Notes: generated by a model not told the origin, from the sequence alone. Counted from the stretch's first letter, positions 25,680-34,537 are shown. The stretch: DNA of 64,000 bases from an uncultured Microbacterium sp. (GCF_947489255.1 NZ_CANLCY010000003.1:248001-312000), one strand, 5' to 3'. Numbers and translations are program-made.

Positions 25680-27239
25680 TCACAGCACCTCGAGGATGTC
25701 GTTCTTGAGCATCTCGGCGCGGGGACCGAAGACGGCCTGCACGTTGTCGCCGACCTCGAGCACTCCGGCGGCACCGAGCTGCCTCAGGCGAGCGTGGTCG
25801 ACGAGCGTGCGGTCGGCCACCTCCATGCGCAGGCGGGTGATGCAGGCGTCGACGTGCTTGAGGTTCTCGCGTCCCCCGAACGCGTCGATGAGCTGCTCGG
25901 CGGTGGAACCCTCCGGGGCGGGATCCGGGGCCACGGCGGTCGCCGAAGGCGCTGCGAGCGGAGCGGCGGTCGCGGGATCCGCGTCGGCGTCGACCACGGG
26001 TGCGTCGGCCGTCGGGGCGGAGAGGTCTTCGCGGCCCGGGGTGCGCAGGTTCCACTTCTTGATGACGAGGCGGAACAGCAGGTAGTAGACGCCGAAGTAG
26101 ATCACCCCCATCACCACCAGCAACCAGACGTTGTTCGCCGCCGGCGCGGTTCCGTACAGGAGCAGGTCGAACAGGCCGGCCGAGAACGAGAATCCGAGGT
26201 GGATGTCGAGGAGGTAGGCGACGGCGAGCGAGATGCCGGTGAGCACCGCGTGCACCACGTAGAGCGGAAACGCGACGAACATGAACGCGAACTCGAGCGG
26301 TTCGGTGATCCCGGTCAGGAACGCGGTGAGGCCTGCGGCGCCGAGGATGCCGATGGCGGCCTTGCGCTGGGCGGGGTTGGCGAGGTGGATCATGGCGAGG
26401 GCCGCGGCGGGAAGACCGAACATCAGAACGGGGTAGAAGCCCGACGTGAGGGCACCGGCGGTCGGATCCCCCGCGGCGAAGCGCGTGAGCTCGCCCGTGA
26501 CGATGCTTCCGTCGCCCTTCGTGTACGACCCCTGCAGGAACCACACGTACGAGTTCAGGATGTGGTGCAGGCCCACGGGGATGAGCATGCGGTTGGCGAA
26601 GCCGTAGACGAACGCACCGACCGCGCCCGTCCCGCCGATGAAGGCACCGAGACCCGTCAGGCCGGTGTCGAAGATCGGGTAGAAGTAGCTGAGCCCGAAC
26701 CCGACGACGAGGCTCGCGAGCGAGACGACGATGGGCACGAAGCGGCGTCCGCCGAAGAAGCCCAGGTAGGACGGCAGTTGGATCGTGTGGTACCGGTCGA
26801 ACAGCCACGCTGTGAGCAGACCGATGACGATGCCGCCGAAGACGCTGTAGTTGATCTGCACCTGATCGCCCGCGGCCGTGGTCTGCCCGGCGAGCACGAC
26901 CGGCGACATCGCCTTGAAGACGTTCGCGAGAACGAGGTAGCCGACGACGGCGGCCAGCGCCGTCGACCCGTCGGCCTTCTTGGCGAAGCCGATCGCGACG
27001 CCGACCGCGAACAGCAGCGCGAGGTTGTCGAAGAGGGCACCGCCCGCGGCGCTCATCGCCTGGAAGAAGGGGCCGATGACCGGCAGGTCGATCTGGCCCA
27101 GCAGGTCGGGCTGACCGAGACGGAGCAGGATGCCGGCCGCGGGCAGGACGGCGATGGGGAGCATGAGGCTCTTGCCCAGGCGCTGCATCTGCGCGAAGCC
27201 CGGGATGCCGCGACGGCGCGCGGTGGGGACGGTGGTCAT
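25680..27239 (-). CDS. nagE: PTS N-acetylglucosamine/glucose transporter, EIICB
   Basis: The 519-residue protein has an N-terminal EIIC membrane domain (about 1-400, around ten helices; landmarks GKSLMLPIAVLPAAGILLRLG, GLHHILNSYVW, GITEPLEFAFMFV), a charged Asp/Ala linker, and a C-terminal EIIB domain with the phosphorylation Cys in HVDACITRLR (Cys466). The HHILNS and TEPLEF motifs mark the glucose/GlcNAc PTS family. It imports and phosphorylates GlcNAc using EIIA from the upstream gene. Linkage to nagA and nagB makes GlcNAc the likely substrate. EIIA is encoded separately rather than fused. Confidence 0.92.
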   Translation of the reverse strand: MTTVPTARRRGIPGFAQMQRLGKSLMLPIAVLPAAGILLRLGQPDLLGQIDLPVIGPFFQAMSAAGGALFDNLALLFAVGVAIGFAKKADGSTALAAVVGYLVLANVFKAMSPVVLAGQTTAAGDQVQINYSVFGGIVIGLLTAWLFDRYHTIQLPSYLGFFGGRRFVPIVVSLASLVVGFGLSYFYPIFDTGLTGLGAFIGGTGAVGAFVYGFANRMLIPVGLHHILNSYVWFLQGSYTKGDGSIVTGELTRFAAGDPTAGALTSGFYPVLMFGLPAAALAMIHLANPAQRKAAIGILGAAGLTAFLTGITEPLEFAFMFVAFPLYVVHAVLTGISLAVAYLLDIHLGFSFSAGLFDLLLYGTAPAANNVWLLVVMGVIYFGVYYLLFRLVIKKWNLRTPGREDLSAPTADAPVVDADADPATAAPLAAPSATAVAPDPAPEGSTAEQLIDAFGGRENLKHVDACITRLRMEVADRTLVDHARLRQLGAAGVLEVGDNVQAVFGPRAEMLKNDILEVL

Positions 27240-27271
27240 GACGTGTTCTCTCTCGACGGTGACGGAACGGA

Positions 27272-27721
27272 TCAGACGGACAGGAGCGGAGCGCCGGGGG
27301 CGATCTGGCTGCCCTCGGCGGACAGGAGCGACACGTCATCGGCGGAGCGCTCGAGGACGACGACGGGGACGACACCGGACAGGCCCGCGGCGCGGATCGC
27401 GGGGACGTCGTAGGCGATGACCGGGGTGCCCGCCGCGACGCGGTCGCCCTTCGCGGCGAAGGGCGTGAAACCCTCGCCCTTCAGCTGGACCGTGTCGAGC
27501 CCGAGGTGCACGAGCACGGCCAAGCCGTCGTCGGTCACGACGACGAAGGCGTGCGGGAAGACCTGGAGCAGGGTCCCATCGACCGGCGACACCGCGTCGA
27601 CGACCTCGAGGGGCGGGTCGATAGCGACGCCGGGACCCATCGCCCCCTGGGCGAACAGCTGGTCGGGCACGTCGGCGAGCGGCAGGACGACTCCGACGAG
27701 CGGGGACAGGATGACGGTCAC
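27272..27721 (-). CDS. PTS glucose-family EIIA component
   Basis: The 149-residue cytoplasmic protein has the EIIA-Glc fold pattern: ILSPLVGVVLPLADVPDQLFAQG, AVSPVDGTLLQVFPHAF, and the phospho-His segment GLAVLVHLGLDTVQLKGEGF (His72), followed by GDRVAAGTPVIAYD. GTG 27721 has GAGGAG 5 nt upstream. It relays phosphate from HPr to the EIICB encoded 32 nt downstream, and is the first gene of the sugar operon reading away from the DasR-like regulator. Confidence 0.93.
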   Translation of the reverse strand: MTVILSPLVGVVLPLADVPDQLFAQGAMGPGVAIDPPLEVVDAVSPVDGTLLQVFPHAFVVVTDDGLAVLVHLGLDTVQLKGEGFTPFAAKGDRVAAGTPVIAYDVPAIRAAGLSGVVPVVVLERSADDVSLLSAEGSQIAPGAPLLSV

Positions 27722-27822
27722 GGGGACTCCTCGGGGGCGGCGGTTCGACGGTACGCACCAGCGGCCGTCGCCTAGGTTGGGAAAGATCAGATCGTCTTCG
27801 CCCGACCGACCACGTGGCCCGT

Positions 27823-27850
27823 ACTGGTACGTACCAGTGAAGGTACTGGT
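27823..27850. promoter_or_regulatory. dre-like operator for the DasR/NagR-type regulator
   Basis: ACTGGTACGTACCAGT (27823-27838) is a perfect 16-bp palindrome close to the DasR responsive element consensus (A[CG]TGGTCTAGACCA[CG]T). A further half-site ACTGGT lies at 27845-27850. It sits in the 140-nt gap between the divergent EIIA and GntR genes, so it can control both. In DasR systems glucosamine-6-phosphate releases the repressor. Confidence 0.85.
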
Positions 27851-27861
27851 CGCCACCGGGC

Positions 27862-28635
27862 GTGTCAACACCGAAAGTCGACGCCGTCATGCCCCGTCTC
27901 CGCGATGCCGACACCCCGCCCGCCGTCACCGCCGGCCCCATCCCCAAGCACGCCCAGCTGCGGGCGATCCTGCTGACCGACATCGGCACCACCTGGCCGG
28001 CCCACGCCGCCATCCCCTCGGAGCGCGAGCTGTCGACCCGTCACGGCGTGAGCCGCGCGACCGTGCGCGAGGCGCTGCGACAGCTGATCGAGGAGCAGAA
28101 GCTGTACACCGTGCAGGGCAAGGGCACCTTCGTCGCCGGAGAGCGCGTGCAGTCGCAGCTGCACCTCGCCTCGTTCACGGAGGACATGCGTCGACGGGGC
28201 ATGGTCGCCACGACCCTGGTCCGTCGCGCCGAGAAGGCCGCGCCACCCCTCGACGTCCGGGCGGCGCTCGGCCTCGACGAGGGCGAGCAGGCCTGGTCGA
28301 TCGAACGTCTGCGCCTGGCGAACGGCATCCCGATGGCCCTCGAGGTCGGGTGGTACTCCCCGCGGGTCGCGGAAGACCTCGGCGAGCAGGACCTCGGCAC
28401 GTCGCTCTACGGTCTGCTGGCCGACAGGTACGGCGTGCGGATCGATGCCGCCGAGCAGACGGTGTGGACCGAGGCCGTGGACGATTCCGTCGCGGAGGCG
28501 CTCGCGGTGGCTCCCGGTGCACCGGTGCTGGTGTTCCGCCGCACGTCGCGCGCCGGCGGCCGTGCCGTCGAGCACGTCACGTCGTGGTACCGCGGCGATC
28601 GCTATCAGGTGCACATGGCGCTGGCCGGAAGCTGA
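27862..28635 (+). CDS. GntR/HutC-family regulator, DasR/NagR type
   Basis: The product is up to 257 residues. GTG 27862 gives the N terminus MSTPKVDAV; ATG 27889 is an alternative, and neither has a strong ribosome site. It has an N-terminal winged helix (IPSERELSTRHGVSRATVREALRQLIEEQKLYTVQGKGTFVA) and a C-terminal UTRA ligand domain (SFTEDMRRRGMVATT, WSIERLRLANGIPMALEV, SWYRGDRYQVHM). The layout and the FTEDMR and YRGDRY segments match DasR. It is divergent from the GlcNAc PTS operon with a dre-like palindrome between them, which supports repression relieved by an amino-sugar phosphate. Confidence 0.9.
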   Translation: MSTPKVDAVMPRLRDADTPPAVTAGPIPKHAQLRAILLTDIGTTWPAHAAIPSERELSTRHGVSRATVREALRQLIEEQKLYTVQGKGTFVAGERVQSQLHLASFTEDMRRRGMVATTLVRRAEKAAPPLDVRAALGLDEGEQAWSIERLRLANGIPMALEVGWYSPRVAEDLGEQDLGTSLYGLLADRYGVRIDAAEQTVWTEAVDDSVAEALAVAPGAPVLVFRRTSRAGGRAVEHVTSWYRGDRYQVHMALAGS

Positions 28636-28710
28636 CGGCGCCGGCCGCGACCGGACGCCGCGGTCACGGCGATCGACGAATCACCCTGCCGCCGCCGGGC
28701 GTCGGGGCGC

Positions 28711-29937
28711 TCAGGCCGTGACCGATAGCGTCTGCCGGGCGATCTCGAGCTCTTCGTCGGTCGGCACGACGATCACCTCGACGCGCGAGGCATCGGTGGA
28801 GATGCGACGGATGCCGCGCTCCCGCGCCGCGTTGCGCTCGGGGTCGATCTCGACGCCGGCGAAGCCCAGGGTGGCCATCGCCTCCGCCCGGACGGCGGGG
28901 GCGTTCTCCCCCACTCCCGCGGTGAACGAGATGACATCGACGCCGTCCAGCTGGGCGAGGTACGCGCCCGCGTAGGCCCGCAGGCGGTGGATGTAGACGT
29001 CGAAGGCGAGCCGTGCGGCCGGGTCGCCGGCATCCCGTCGCTCCTGGATGTCGCGCATGTCGGACACCCCCGCGATGCCGAGCAGACCGGACCTCTTGTT
29101 GAGCAGGGTGTCGAGGTCGGCGGTCGACATGTCGGCGCGGCGGGCGAGCTGCAGGAGCACGGCGGGGTCGAGGTCGCCCGAGCGCGTGCCCATCACGAGC
29201 CCCTCGAGCGGGGTCAGACCCATCGACGTGTCGACCGACCGGCCGCCCTCGATCGCCGCGACGGACGCGCCGTTGCCGAGGTGGAAAACGATCTGCTTCA
29301 GCTCGCCGAGCGGGCGCCCGACGAAAGCCGCAGCGGCCTCGCTGACGAACTTGTGGCTGGTGCCGTGGAACCCGTAACGGCGGATGCGATGCGCCTCGGC
29401 GATCTCGCGGTCGATCGCGTAGGTGTAGGCCTCGGGGGCGAGCGACTGGTGGAAGGCGGTGTCGAAGACGGCCACGTGCGGGACGTCGGGGAAGGCCTTC
29501 TTGGCCGCGACGATGCCGGCGAGGTTCGCGGGGTTGTGCAGCGGCGCGAGCACGGACAGCTCGTCGATGTTGATCTCGACCAGCGGCGTGACGACGGTGG
29601 GGGCGAAGAAGCGCGCCCCGCCGTGCACGACGCGGTGGCCCACGGCGACCGGCGGGTGCGCGTCGAGCGCGGGTCCGTGCGCGGCGAAGGCCTCGAGCAT
29701 GACGGCGAAGCCGGCGGTGTGGTCGGGGATCTCGCGCTCGATCGTGTACGTGGCATCCGTCACCGTCGGCGCCGGGCCCTCAGCAGACGCGAGAGCGAGG
29801 ATCGTGTGCTTCGCGACCCCGGTGGGCTCGCCGATGCGCTCGACCAGGCCGGAGGCCAGCACTTGCTCCCGCGCCATGTCGAGCAACTGATACTTGAACG
29901 ACGACGATCCGCTGTTGACGACGAGCACGACGCTCAT
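28711..29937 (-). CDS. ackA: Acetate kinase
   Basis: The 408-residue protein starts VLVVNSGSSSFKYQLLD, with the N-S-G-S-S-S-x-K phosphate-binding signature. It contains the second family signature PVAVGHRVVHGG, plus FDTAFHQSL, RRYGFHGTSHKFV and HLGNGASVAAI. It interconverts acetate plus ATP and acetyl phosphate. ATG 29937 overlaps the pta stop by 4 bp. Placed next to nagA-nagB, it can channel acetate released from GlcNAc-6-phosphate into acetyl-CoA. Confidence 0.97.
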   Translation of the reverse strand: MSVVLVVNSGSSSFKYQLLDMAREQVLASGLVERIGEPTGVAKHTILALASAEGPAPTVTDATYTIEREIPDHTAGFAVMLEAFAAHGPALDAHPPVAVGHRVVHGGARFFAPTVVTPLVEINIDELSVLAPLHNPANLAGIVAAKKAFPDVPHVAVFDTAFHQSLAPEAYTYAIDREIAEAHRIRRYGFHGTSHKFVSEAAAAFVGRPLGELKQIVFHLGNGASVAAIEGGRSVDTSMGLTPLEGLVMGTRSGDLDPAVLLQLARRADMSTADLDTLLNKRSGLLGIAGVSDMRDIQERRDAGDPAARLAFDVYIHRLRAYAGAYLAQLDGVDVISFTAGVGENAPAVRAEAMATLGFAGVEIDPERNAARERGIRRISTDASRVEVIVVPTDEELEIARQTLSVTA

Positions 29938-32078
29938 TCGGGGCTCCCCTGGGCCTGGATCGCGGTGATCGCGATGGTGTTGACGATGTCGTCGACGAGC
30001 GCGCCGCGCGACAGGTCGTTGATGGGCTTGTTGAGCCCCTGCAGCACCGGTCCGATCGCGACGGCGCCGGCCGAGCGCTGCACGGCCTTGTAGGTGTTGT
30101 TGCCGGTGTTGAGGTCGGGGAAGACGAAAACCGTGGCGCGACCGGCGACCTGGGAGCCGGGCATCTTGGCCTGGGCGACCGCCGCGTCGGCGGCGGCGTC
30201 GTACTGGATCGGTCCCTCGACGAGCAGCTCAGGCGCGCGTTCTCGCACGAGGGCGGTCGCGGTGCGCACCTTCTCGACGTCGGCGCCGGTGCCCGACTCT
30301 CCCGTCGAGTACGACAGCATCGCCACGCGCGGCTCGATGCCGAACTGCTCGGCCGTGGCGGCGGAGGACACCGCGATGTCGGCGAGCTGCTCGCTGGTGG
30401 GGTCCGGGATGACGGCGCAGTCGCCGTAGACCAGGACGCGGTCGGCGAGCGCCATGAGGAACACGCTCGACACCACCGAGACGCCCGGAGCGGTCTTGAT
30501 GATCTCGAAGGCCGGGCGGATGGTGTGGGCGGTCGTGTGGGCGGCGCCCGAGACCATGCCGTCGGCGAGGCCTAGATGCACCATGAGCGTGCCGAAGTAC
30601 GACACGTCGGTGACGGTGTCGGCGGCCTGGGCGTAGGTCACGCCCTTGTGGGAGCGGAGCCGGGCGTACTCGGTGGCGAACTTGTCGACGTGCACGGCGT
30701 CGAAGGGACTGAGCACCTCGGCGTCGCGGATGTCGATGCCGAGCTCGATCGCGCGGCCGCGCACCTCGATCGGTTCGCCGAGGATGGTGAGGTCGGCGAT
30801 GCCGCGCGAGAGCACGGTCGCCGCCGCGCGCAAGACGCGGTCGTCGGTGCCCTCGGGCAGCACGATGCGGCGCTTGTCGGCGCGCGCCCGGTCGACCAGG
30901 CCGTACTCGAACATGAGCGGGGTGACGACGCTGGGGCGGGCGATGCCCAGCTCCCGCGTGAGCAGTTCGGTGTCGACGTGCCGCTCGAACATGGCCAGCG
31001 CGGTGTCGTATCGGCGCTGCGAGTCGGCCGCGAGGCGCCCGCGCGTGTTCATGATGCGCACGGCGGTGTCGTAGGTGCCGAGGTCGGTGGCGATGATCGG
31101 CAGCGGGGAGCCGAGGCCGTCGATGAGCCGCACGATCGCGTCTGGCAGCTCGAACCCGCCGTTGAGGACGACGCCGGCCAGCGAGGGGAAAGTCCCCGAG
31201 GCGTTGGCCAGGAGCGTGGCCAGCAGCACCTCGGTGCGGTCGGCCGGGATGACGATCACCGCCGACTCCTTGAGGCGCGGCAGAACGTTGACCATCGACA
31301 TGCCGGCGACGACCACACCCAGGACCTCGCGGGTGAGCAGTTCGGGGTCGCCCTTGATGAGCTCGCCCTCGACCGAGCGCAGCACGCCGCGCATGGAGGG
31401 GGCGATGAGGAAGCGGTCTTCGGGCAGGGCCCACACGGGCACCGCACGACGCTCGCCGGTGGGGCGCACGGGAGCCGCGTCGATGATGTGGCGGACGGAG
31501 GCGATGATCTCGTCGAGGTGATCGGGATCGGCGCGGTTGACGATCGCGGCGAACACCTCGGCTCGCTCGTGCAGCAGCTCGGAGACCGCGAGGGTCGCGA
31601 TCTGGCCGACCTCTTGCGGGGTGCGGGCGACCGAGAGGCCGAGGGTCTCGCCCTGCCCCTGCTGTGCGCGCCCGCCCAGCACCAGCAGGACCGGGGCGCC
31701 GAGATTGGCGGCGATCCGCGCGTTGTAGGCGAGCTCGGCGGGACTGCCCACGTCGGTGTAGTCGCTGCCGATGACGACCACCGCGTCGCACTGCGCCTCG
31801 ACGGCCTTGTACCGCTCGACGATGCGCCCGAGGGCGGCATCGGCGTCGTCGCGCACGTCGTTGTAGGTGACCCCCACGCAGTCGTCGTACGCGAGGTCGA
31901 CGCCGTCGTGGTCGAGCAGCATCTCGAGCACGTAGTCGCGCTCGGCGGTGGAGCGCGAGATCGGCCGGAAGACGCCGACGCGCGGCGTGACCCGGCTCAG
32001 CGCGTCGAGGACGCCCAGGGCCACGGTGGACTTGCCCGAATGACCTTCGGCCGACGTGATGTAGATGCTCTGCGTCAC
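29934..32078 (-). CDS. pta: Phosphate acetyltransferase
   Basis: The 714-residue long-form Pta has an N-terminal P-loop-like domain (YITSAEGHSGKSTVALGVL), a central DRTGG domain (about 220-335), and a C-terminal catalytic PTA_PTB domain (from ARADKRRIVLPEGTDDRVLRAA, with GMVSGAAHTTAHTIRPAF, SYSTGESGTGADVEKV and VFPDLNTGNNTYKAVQR). It converts acetyl-CoA and phosphate to acetyl phosphate and CoA. GTG 32078 appears leaderless, with TAGGCT 6 nt upstream. It forms an operon with ackA. Confidence 0.97.
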   Translation of the reverse strand: MTQSIYITSAEGHSGKSTVALGVLDALSRVTPRVGVFRPISRSTAERDYVLEMLLDHDGVDLAYDDCVGVTYNDVRDDADAALGRIVERYKAVEAQCDAVVVIGSDYTDVGSPAELAYNARIAANLGAPVLLVLGGRAQQGQGETLGLSVARTPQEVGQIATLAVSELLHERAEVFAAIVNRADPDHLDEIIASVRHIIDAAPVRPTGERRAVPVWALPEDRFLIAPSMRGVLRSVEGELIKGDPELLTREVLGVVVAGMSMVNVLPRLKESAVIVIPADRTEVLLATLLANASGTFPSLAGVVLNGGFELPDAIVRLIDGLGSPLPIIATDLGTYDTAVRIMNTRGRLAADSQRRYDTALAMFERHVDTELLTRELGIARPSVVTPLMFEYGLVDRARADKRRIVLPEGTDDRVLRAAATVLSRGIADLTILGEPIEVRGRAIELGIDIRDAEVLSPFDAVHVDKFATEYARLRSHKGVTYAQAADTVTDVSYFGTLMVHLGLADGMVSGAAHTTAHTIRPAFEIIKTAPGVSVVSSVFLMALADRVLVYGDCAVIPDPTSEQLADIAVSSAATAEQFGIEPRVAMLSYSTGESGTGADVEKVRTATALVRERAPELLVEGPIQYDAAADAAVAQAKMPGSQVAGRATVFVFPDLNTGNNTYKAVQRSAGAVAIGPVLQGLNKPINDLSRGALVDDIVNTIAITAIQAQGSPE

Positions 32079-32084
32079 GCGTCC

Positions 32085-32090
32085 AGCCTA
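32085..32090 (-). promoter_or_regulatory. Leaderless -10 element for pta
   Basis: TAGGCT on the minus strand, then 6 nt (GGACGC), then the pta GTG. No ribosome site is visible, consistent with a leaderless mRNA. Confidence 0.6.
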
Positions 32091-32153
32091 GAGCGGGCCC
32101 CCGACACCGCTCCGGGGTTGCTTCGGCGTCGAGTGATCAGGACGACCGACGCC

Positions 32154-32159
32154 TAAGCT
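32154..32159 (+). promoter_or_regulatory. Leaderless -10 element for the Nudix gene
   Basis: TAAGCT is followed by 7 nt and the GTG start at 32167, with no ribosome site between. The 88-nt divergent gap thus serves both pta and this gene. Confidence 0.55.
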
Positions 32160-32166
32160 CACCCTC

Positions 32167-32844
32167 GTGACCTCCGAGCCCGCACGACCCGGCACGACCG
32201 TCCCCGACCACCGTGGCCGCACCGGCCTGCACCTCACGGGTCTCGACCTCGACCGCAACCCGCGCGTGGAGGTCGCCGACGTGCGTCTGCTCGCCGCGGG
32301 CTGGCATGTGCTGCGCGCGACCACGTTCCGCTACCGCGGTGACGACGGCCTGTGGAGCACGCAGACGCGCGAGACCTACGACCGCGGCAACGGCGCGACG
32401 ATCCTGCTCTACGACCCGGCCCGTCGCACCGTCCTGCTCACCCGCCAGTTCCGTTACCCGGTGTACGTCAACGATCACCCCGACGGCATGCTCATCGAGA
32501 CCGCGGCGGGGCTCCTCGACGACGACGATCCGGTGACGGCGATCCGCCGCGAGGCGGAGGAGGAGACCGGTGTCCGCGTCGACGAGGTCGAGCACGTCTT
32601 CGACGTCTACATGAGCCCGGGATCCGTCACGGAGCGCCTGCACTTCTTCGCGGCCGCCTACGACGGATCCAGGCGCCAGGGCGACCGCGGGGGCCTCGCG
32701 GAGGAGGACGAGGAGATCGAGATCCTCGAATACGACATCGACGACGCCCTGTCGATGATCCGCGACGGATCGATCCAGGATGCCAAGACCATCATGCTGC
32801 TGCAGTGGGCGGTGCTGGACGGACCGTTCGCCCGCCGGCGCTGA
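32167..32844 (+). CDS. Nudix hydrolase, GDP-mannose pyrophosphatase (NudK)-like
   Basis: The 225-residue protein has an N-terminal beta region (LAAGWHVLRATTFRYR, QTRETYDRGNGATILLYD) typical of NudK/ADP-ribose pyrophosphatase relatives. The Nudix box follows, AGLLDDDDPVTAIRREAEEETGV, matching GX5EX7REUXEEXGU with Asp in place of the first Glu. The YMSPGSVTERLHFFAAAY segment after the box is characteristic of NudK. It is expected to hydrolyse a nucleoside diphosphate sugar. It stands alone, divergent from pta. Confidence 0.88.
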   Translation: MTSEPARPGTTVPDHRGRTGLHLTGLDLDRNPRVEVADVRLLAAGWHVLRATTFRYRGDDGLWSTQTRETYDRGNGATILLYDPARRTVLLTRQFRYPVYVNDHPDGMLIETAAGLLDDDDPVTAIRREAEEETGVRVDEVEHVFDVYMSPGSVTERLHFFAAAYDGSRRQGDRGGLAEEDEEIEILEYDIDDALSMIRDGSIQDAKTIMLLQWAVLDGPFARRR

Positions 32845-32979
32845 CCCCCGCCGAAGACCTCACCCCCTCGCGCCGTCGATTCTTGGCGCCGTCTGGGTGA
32901 GGCTTCTCTAGGCTCGTCTCGGTCGGGGCGCGCGCCCCCGACGCCGCGGCGGACTCCGCCGACGATCGGAGGATCGCCC

Positions 32980-33612
32980 GTGACCGCCCTGAACCCCTTC
33001 GATGCCGCATCCGTGCTGCAGGCGTTCGGCCCCTACGTGCTCGCCGGTATCGCCCTGCTGGTGTTCATCGAGTCGGGGGTGCTGTTCCCCTTCCTGCCCG
33101 GCGATTCATTGCTGGTGACGGCGGCGATCCTCAGCGACCCCCTCGGCATCGCCGCCTGGCAGGTGGCCCTCGTCGCCTCGCTCGCCGCGTTGGCGGGCGA
33201 TCAGGTGGGCTTCTGGCTCGGCCGCCGGTTCGGGCGGCGCCTGTTCCGCGACGACGCGCGGCTGCTGACCACCGCGCGTCTCGCCGAGGCCGAGGCCTTC
33301 TTCGCCCGGTGGGGCGGCCTGTCGCTCGTGGTCGGCCGCTTCGTCCCCATCGTGCGCACCTACGTCCCCCTCGTCGCCGGCGCAGCCGACATGCCCTACC
33401 GCCGCTTCCTGGTGTGGAACGCCGTCGGCGCCGTCGGATGGTCGTGCGCGATGACGCTCGTGGGCGTGCTGCTGGGCGGCATCCCGTTCGTCGCCCACAA
33501 CATCGACGTGCTGGTCATCGTGATCGTCGCGGTATCGGTGCTGCCGGTGGTCATCGCGGCGGTGCGGCGACGGCGACGCGCCGCCCGCGCGGCAGAGGAA
33601 ACCGGGGCATGA
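32980..33612 (+). CDS. DedA-family membrane protein
   Basis: The 210-residue protein starts at GTG 32980 with GGAGG 8 nt upstream. It carries DedA features: a re-entrant region VFIESGVLFPFLPGDSLLVTAA, a GDQVGFWLGRRFGRRLF loop, FFARWGGLSLVVGRFVPIVRTYVPLVAGAADMPYRRFL with the conserved Arg residues, and C-terminal hydrophobic helices with an Arg tail. DedA proteins are linked to phospholipid carrier recycling and membrane homeostasis. It overlaps the next gene by 4 bp. A possible -10 TAGGCT lies at 32909-32914. Confidence 0.92.
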   Translation: MTALNPFDAASVLQAFGPYVLAGIALLVFIESGVLFPFLPGDSLLVTAAILSDPLGIAAWQVALVASLAALAGDQVGFWLGRRFGRRLFRDDARLLTTARLAEAEAFFARWGGLSLVVGRFVPIVRTYVPLVAGAADMPYRRFLVWNAVGAVGWSCAMTLVGVLLGGIPFVAHNIDVLVIVIVAVSVLPVVIAAVRRRRRAARAAEETGA

Positions 33613-34394
33613 ACCGACAGTCGCGCTCGCGCGTTCCCGAACCCACCGCGTCGTTCTGGGTCGTGAAGGTGCTGACGACCGGGATGGGTGAAGCGGTGTC
33701 CGATTTCCTCGTGACGCGATTCGACCCCGTGCCTACCGTACTGCTGACCGCGCTCGTCTTCGTCGTCGTGCTGGGCGCGCAACTGCGCCTGCGCCGCTAC
33801 GTCCCGGCGATGTACTGGGCGGCGGTGTCGATGGTGGCGATCTTCGGCACGATGGCCGCCGACGTCGTCCACGTCGCCCTCGGCATCCCGTACGCGGTAT
33901 CGACGCCGGTGTTCCTTCTGGCGCTGGCCCTGGTCTTCGTCGTCTGGCACCGCGCGGAGGGCTCGGTCGACGTGCACGACGTCACGACCGATCGACGTGA
34001 ACTGCTGTACTGGGCCGCCGTGATCACGACCTTCGCAGCCGGTACCGCCGCCGGCGACCTGCTCGCCTCGACCGCCGACCTCGGCTACCTCGGCGGGGCC
34101 TTCTTCTTCGCAGCGGTGATGGCGGTCATCCTGGGCCTGCGCTCCGCCCGGCTCGCGGGGCCGGTCGTGGGGTTCTGGGCCGCGTACGTCGTGACGCGCC
34201 CGCTCGGGGCGTCGATCGCGGACTGGCTCGGCGTGGAGCCGGGACGCGGAGGCCTCGGGTGGGGATCCGGAACGGTCGGAGGCATCACCCTGGTGCTCAT
34301 CGTGCTGCTGGTGTCGGCGCTGAGCGTGGGAGCCGGACTCCCGCGCGGCTCTTCCGTGAGCAACGGACCCCTCCGCCGCGAATCCGGCACCTGA
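33609..34394 (+). CDS. Multi-pass membrane protein (COG4705-like)
   Basis: The 261-residue protein is coupled to dedA by an ATGA overlap. About seven to eight hydrophobic helices are visible, starting SFWVVKVLTTGMGEAVSDFLV. Conserved-looking features include a TGMGE motif in helix 1 and the related TFAAGTAAGDLLAS later, plus the short loop DVTTDRRELLYWAAV. Proteins with this pattern are annotated as uncharacterised membrane-anchored proteins. Function is unknown; coupling with DedA may mean a membrane lipid or metal-related role, but that is only inference. Confidence 0.75.
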   Translation: MNRQSRSRVPEPTASFWVVKVLTTGMGEAVSDFLVTRFDPVPTVLLTALVFVVVLGAQLRLRRYVPAMYWAAVSMVAIFGTMAADVVHVALGIPYAVSTPVFLLALALVFVVWHRAEGSVDVHDVTTDRRELLYWAAVITTFAAGTAAGDLLASTADLGYLGGAFFFAAVMAVILGLRSARLAGPVVGFWAAYVVTRPLGASIADWLGVEPGRGGLGWGSGTVGGITLVLIVLLVSALSVGAGLPRGSSVSNGPLRRESGT

Positions 34395-34452
34395 GGACCC
34401 CACGAGAGGACCCACCGTCTCGGGACCGCCCGGCATCCGGGCAAAGAAAAGA

Positions 34453-34537
34453 CCCTCCGCGCACCCGGTAGAGCCTGGTTACCCTTGCTACGTTTCCGTC
34501 CTGGGGGAGTTGGCCGGGATACCGCCACGCGGAGAGC
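34453..34537 (-). ncRNA. ffs: Signal recognition particle RNA (bacterial small 4.5S type)
   Basis: The minus strand contains the SRP core: a GGAA-type tetraloop helix within CAGGACGGAAACGTAGC, followed by AAGGGTAACC. The terminal helix forms from CTCCGCG near 34534 and CGCGGAG near 34457, and a GGGTCTTTTCTTT tract follows as terminator. The length of about 85-100 nt fits the short bacterial form. A -10-like TAGGCT lies shortly upstream (about 34550). Ends are approximate. Confidence 0.85.
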
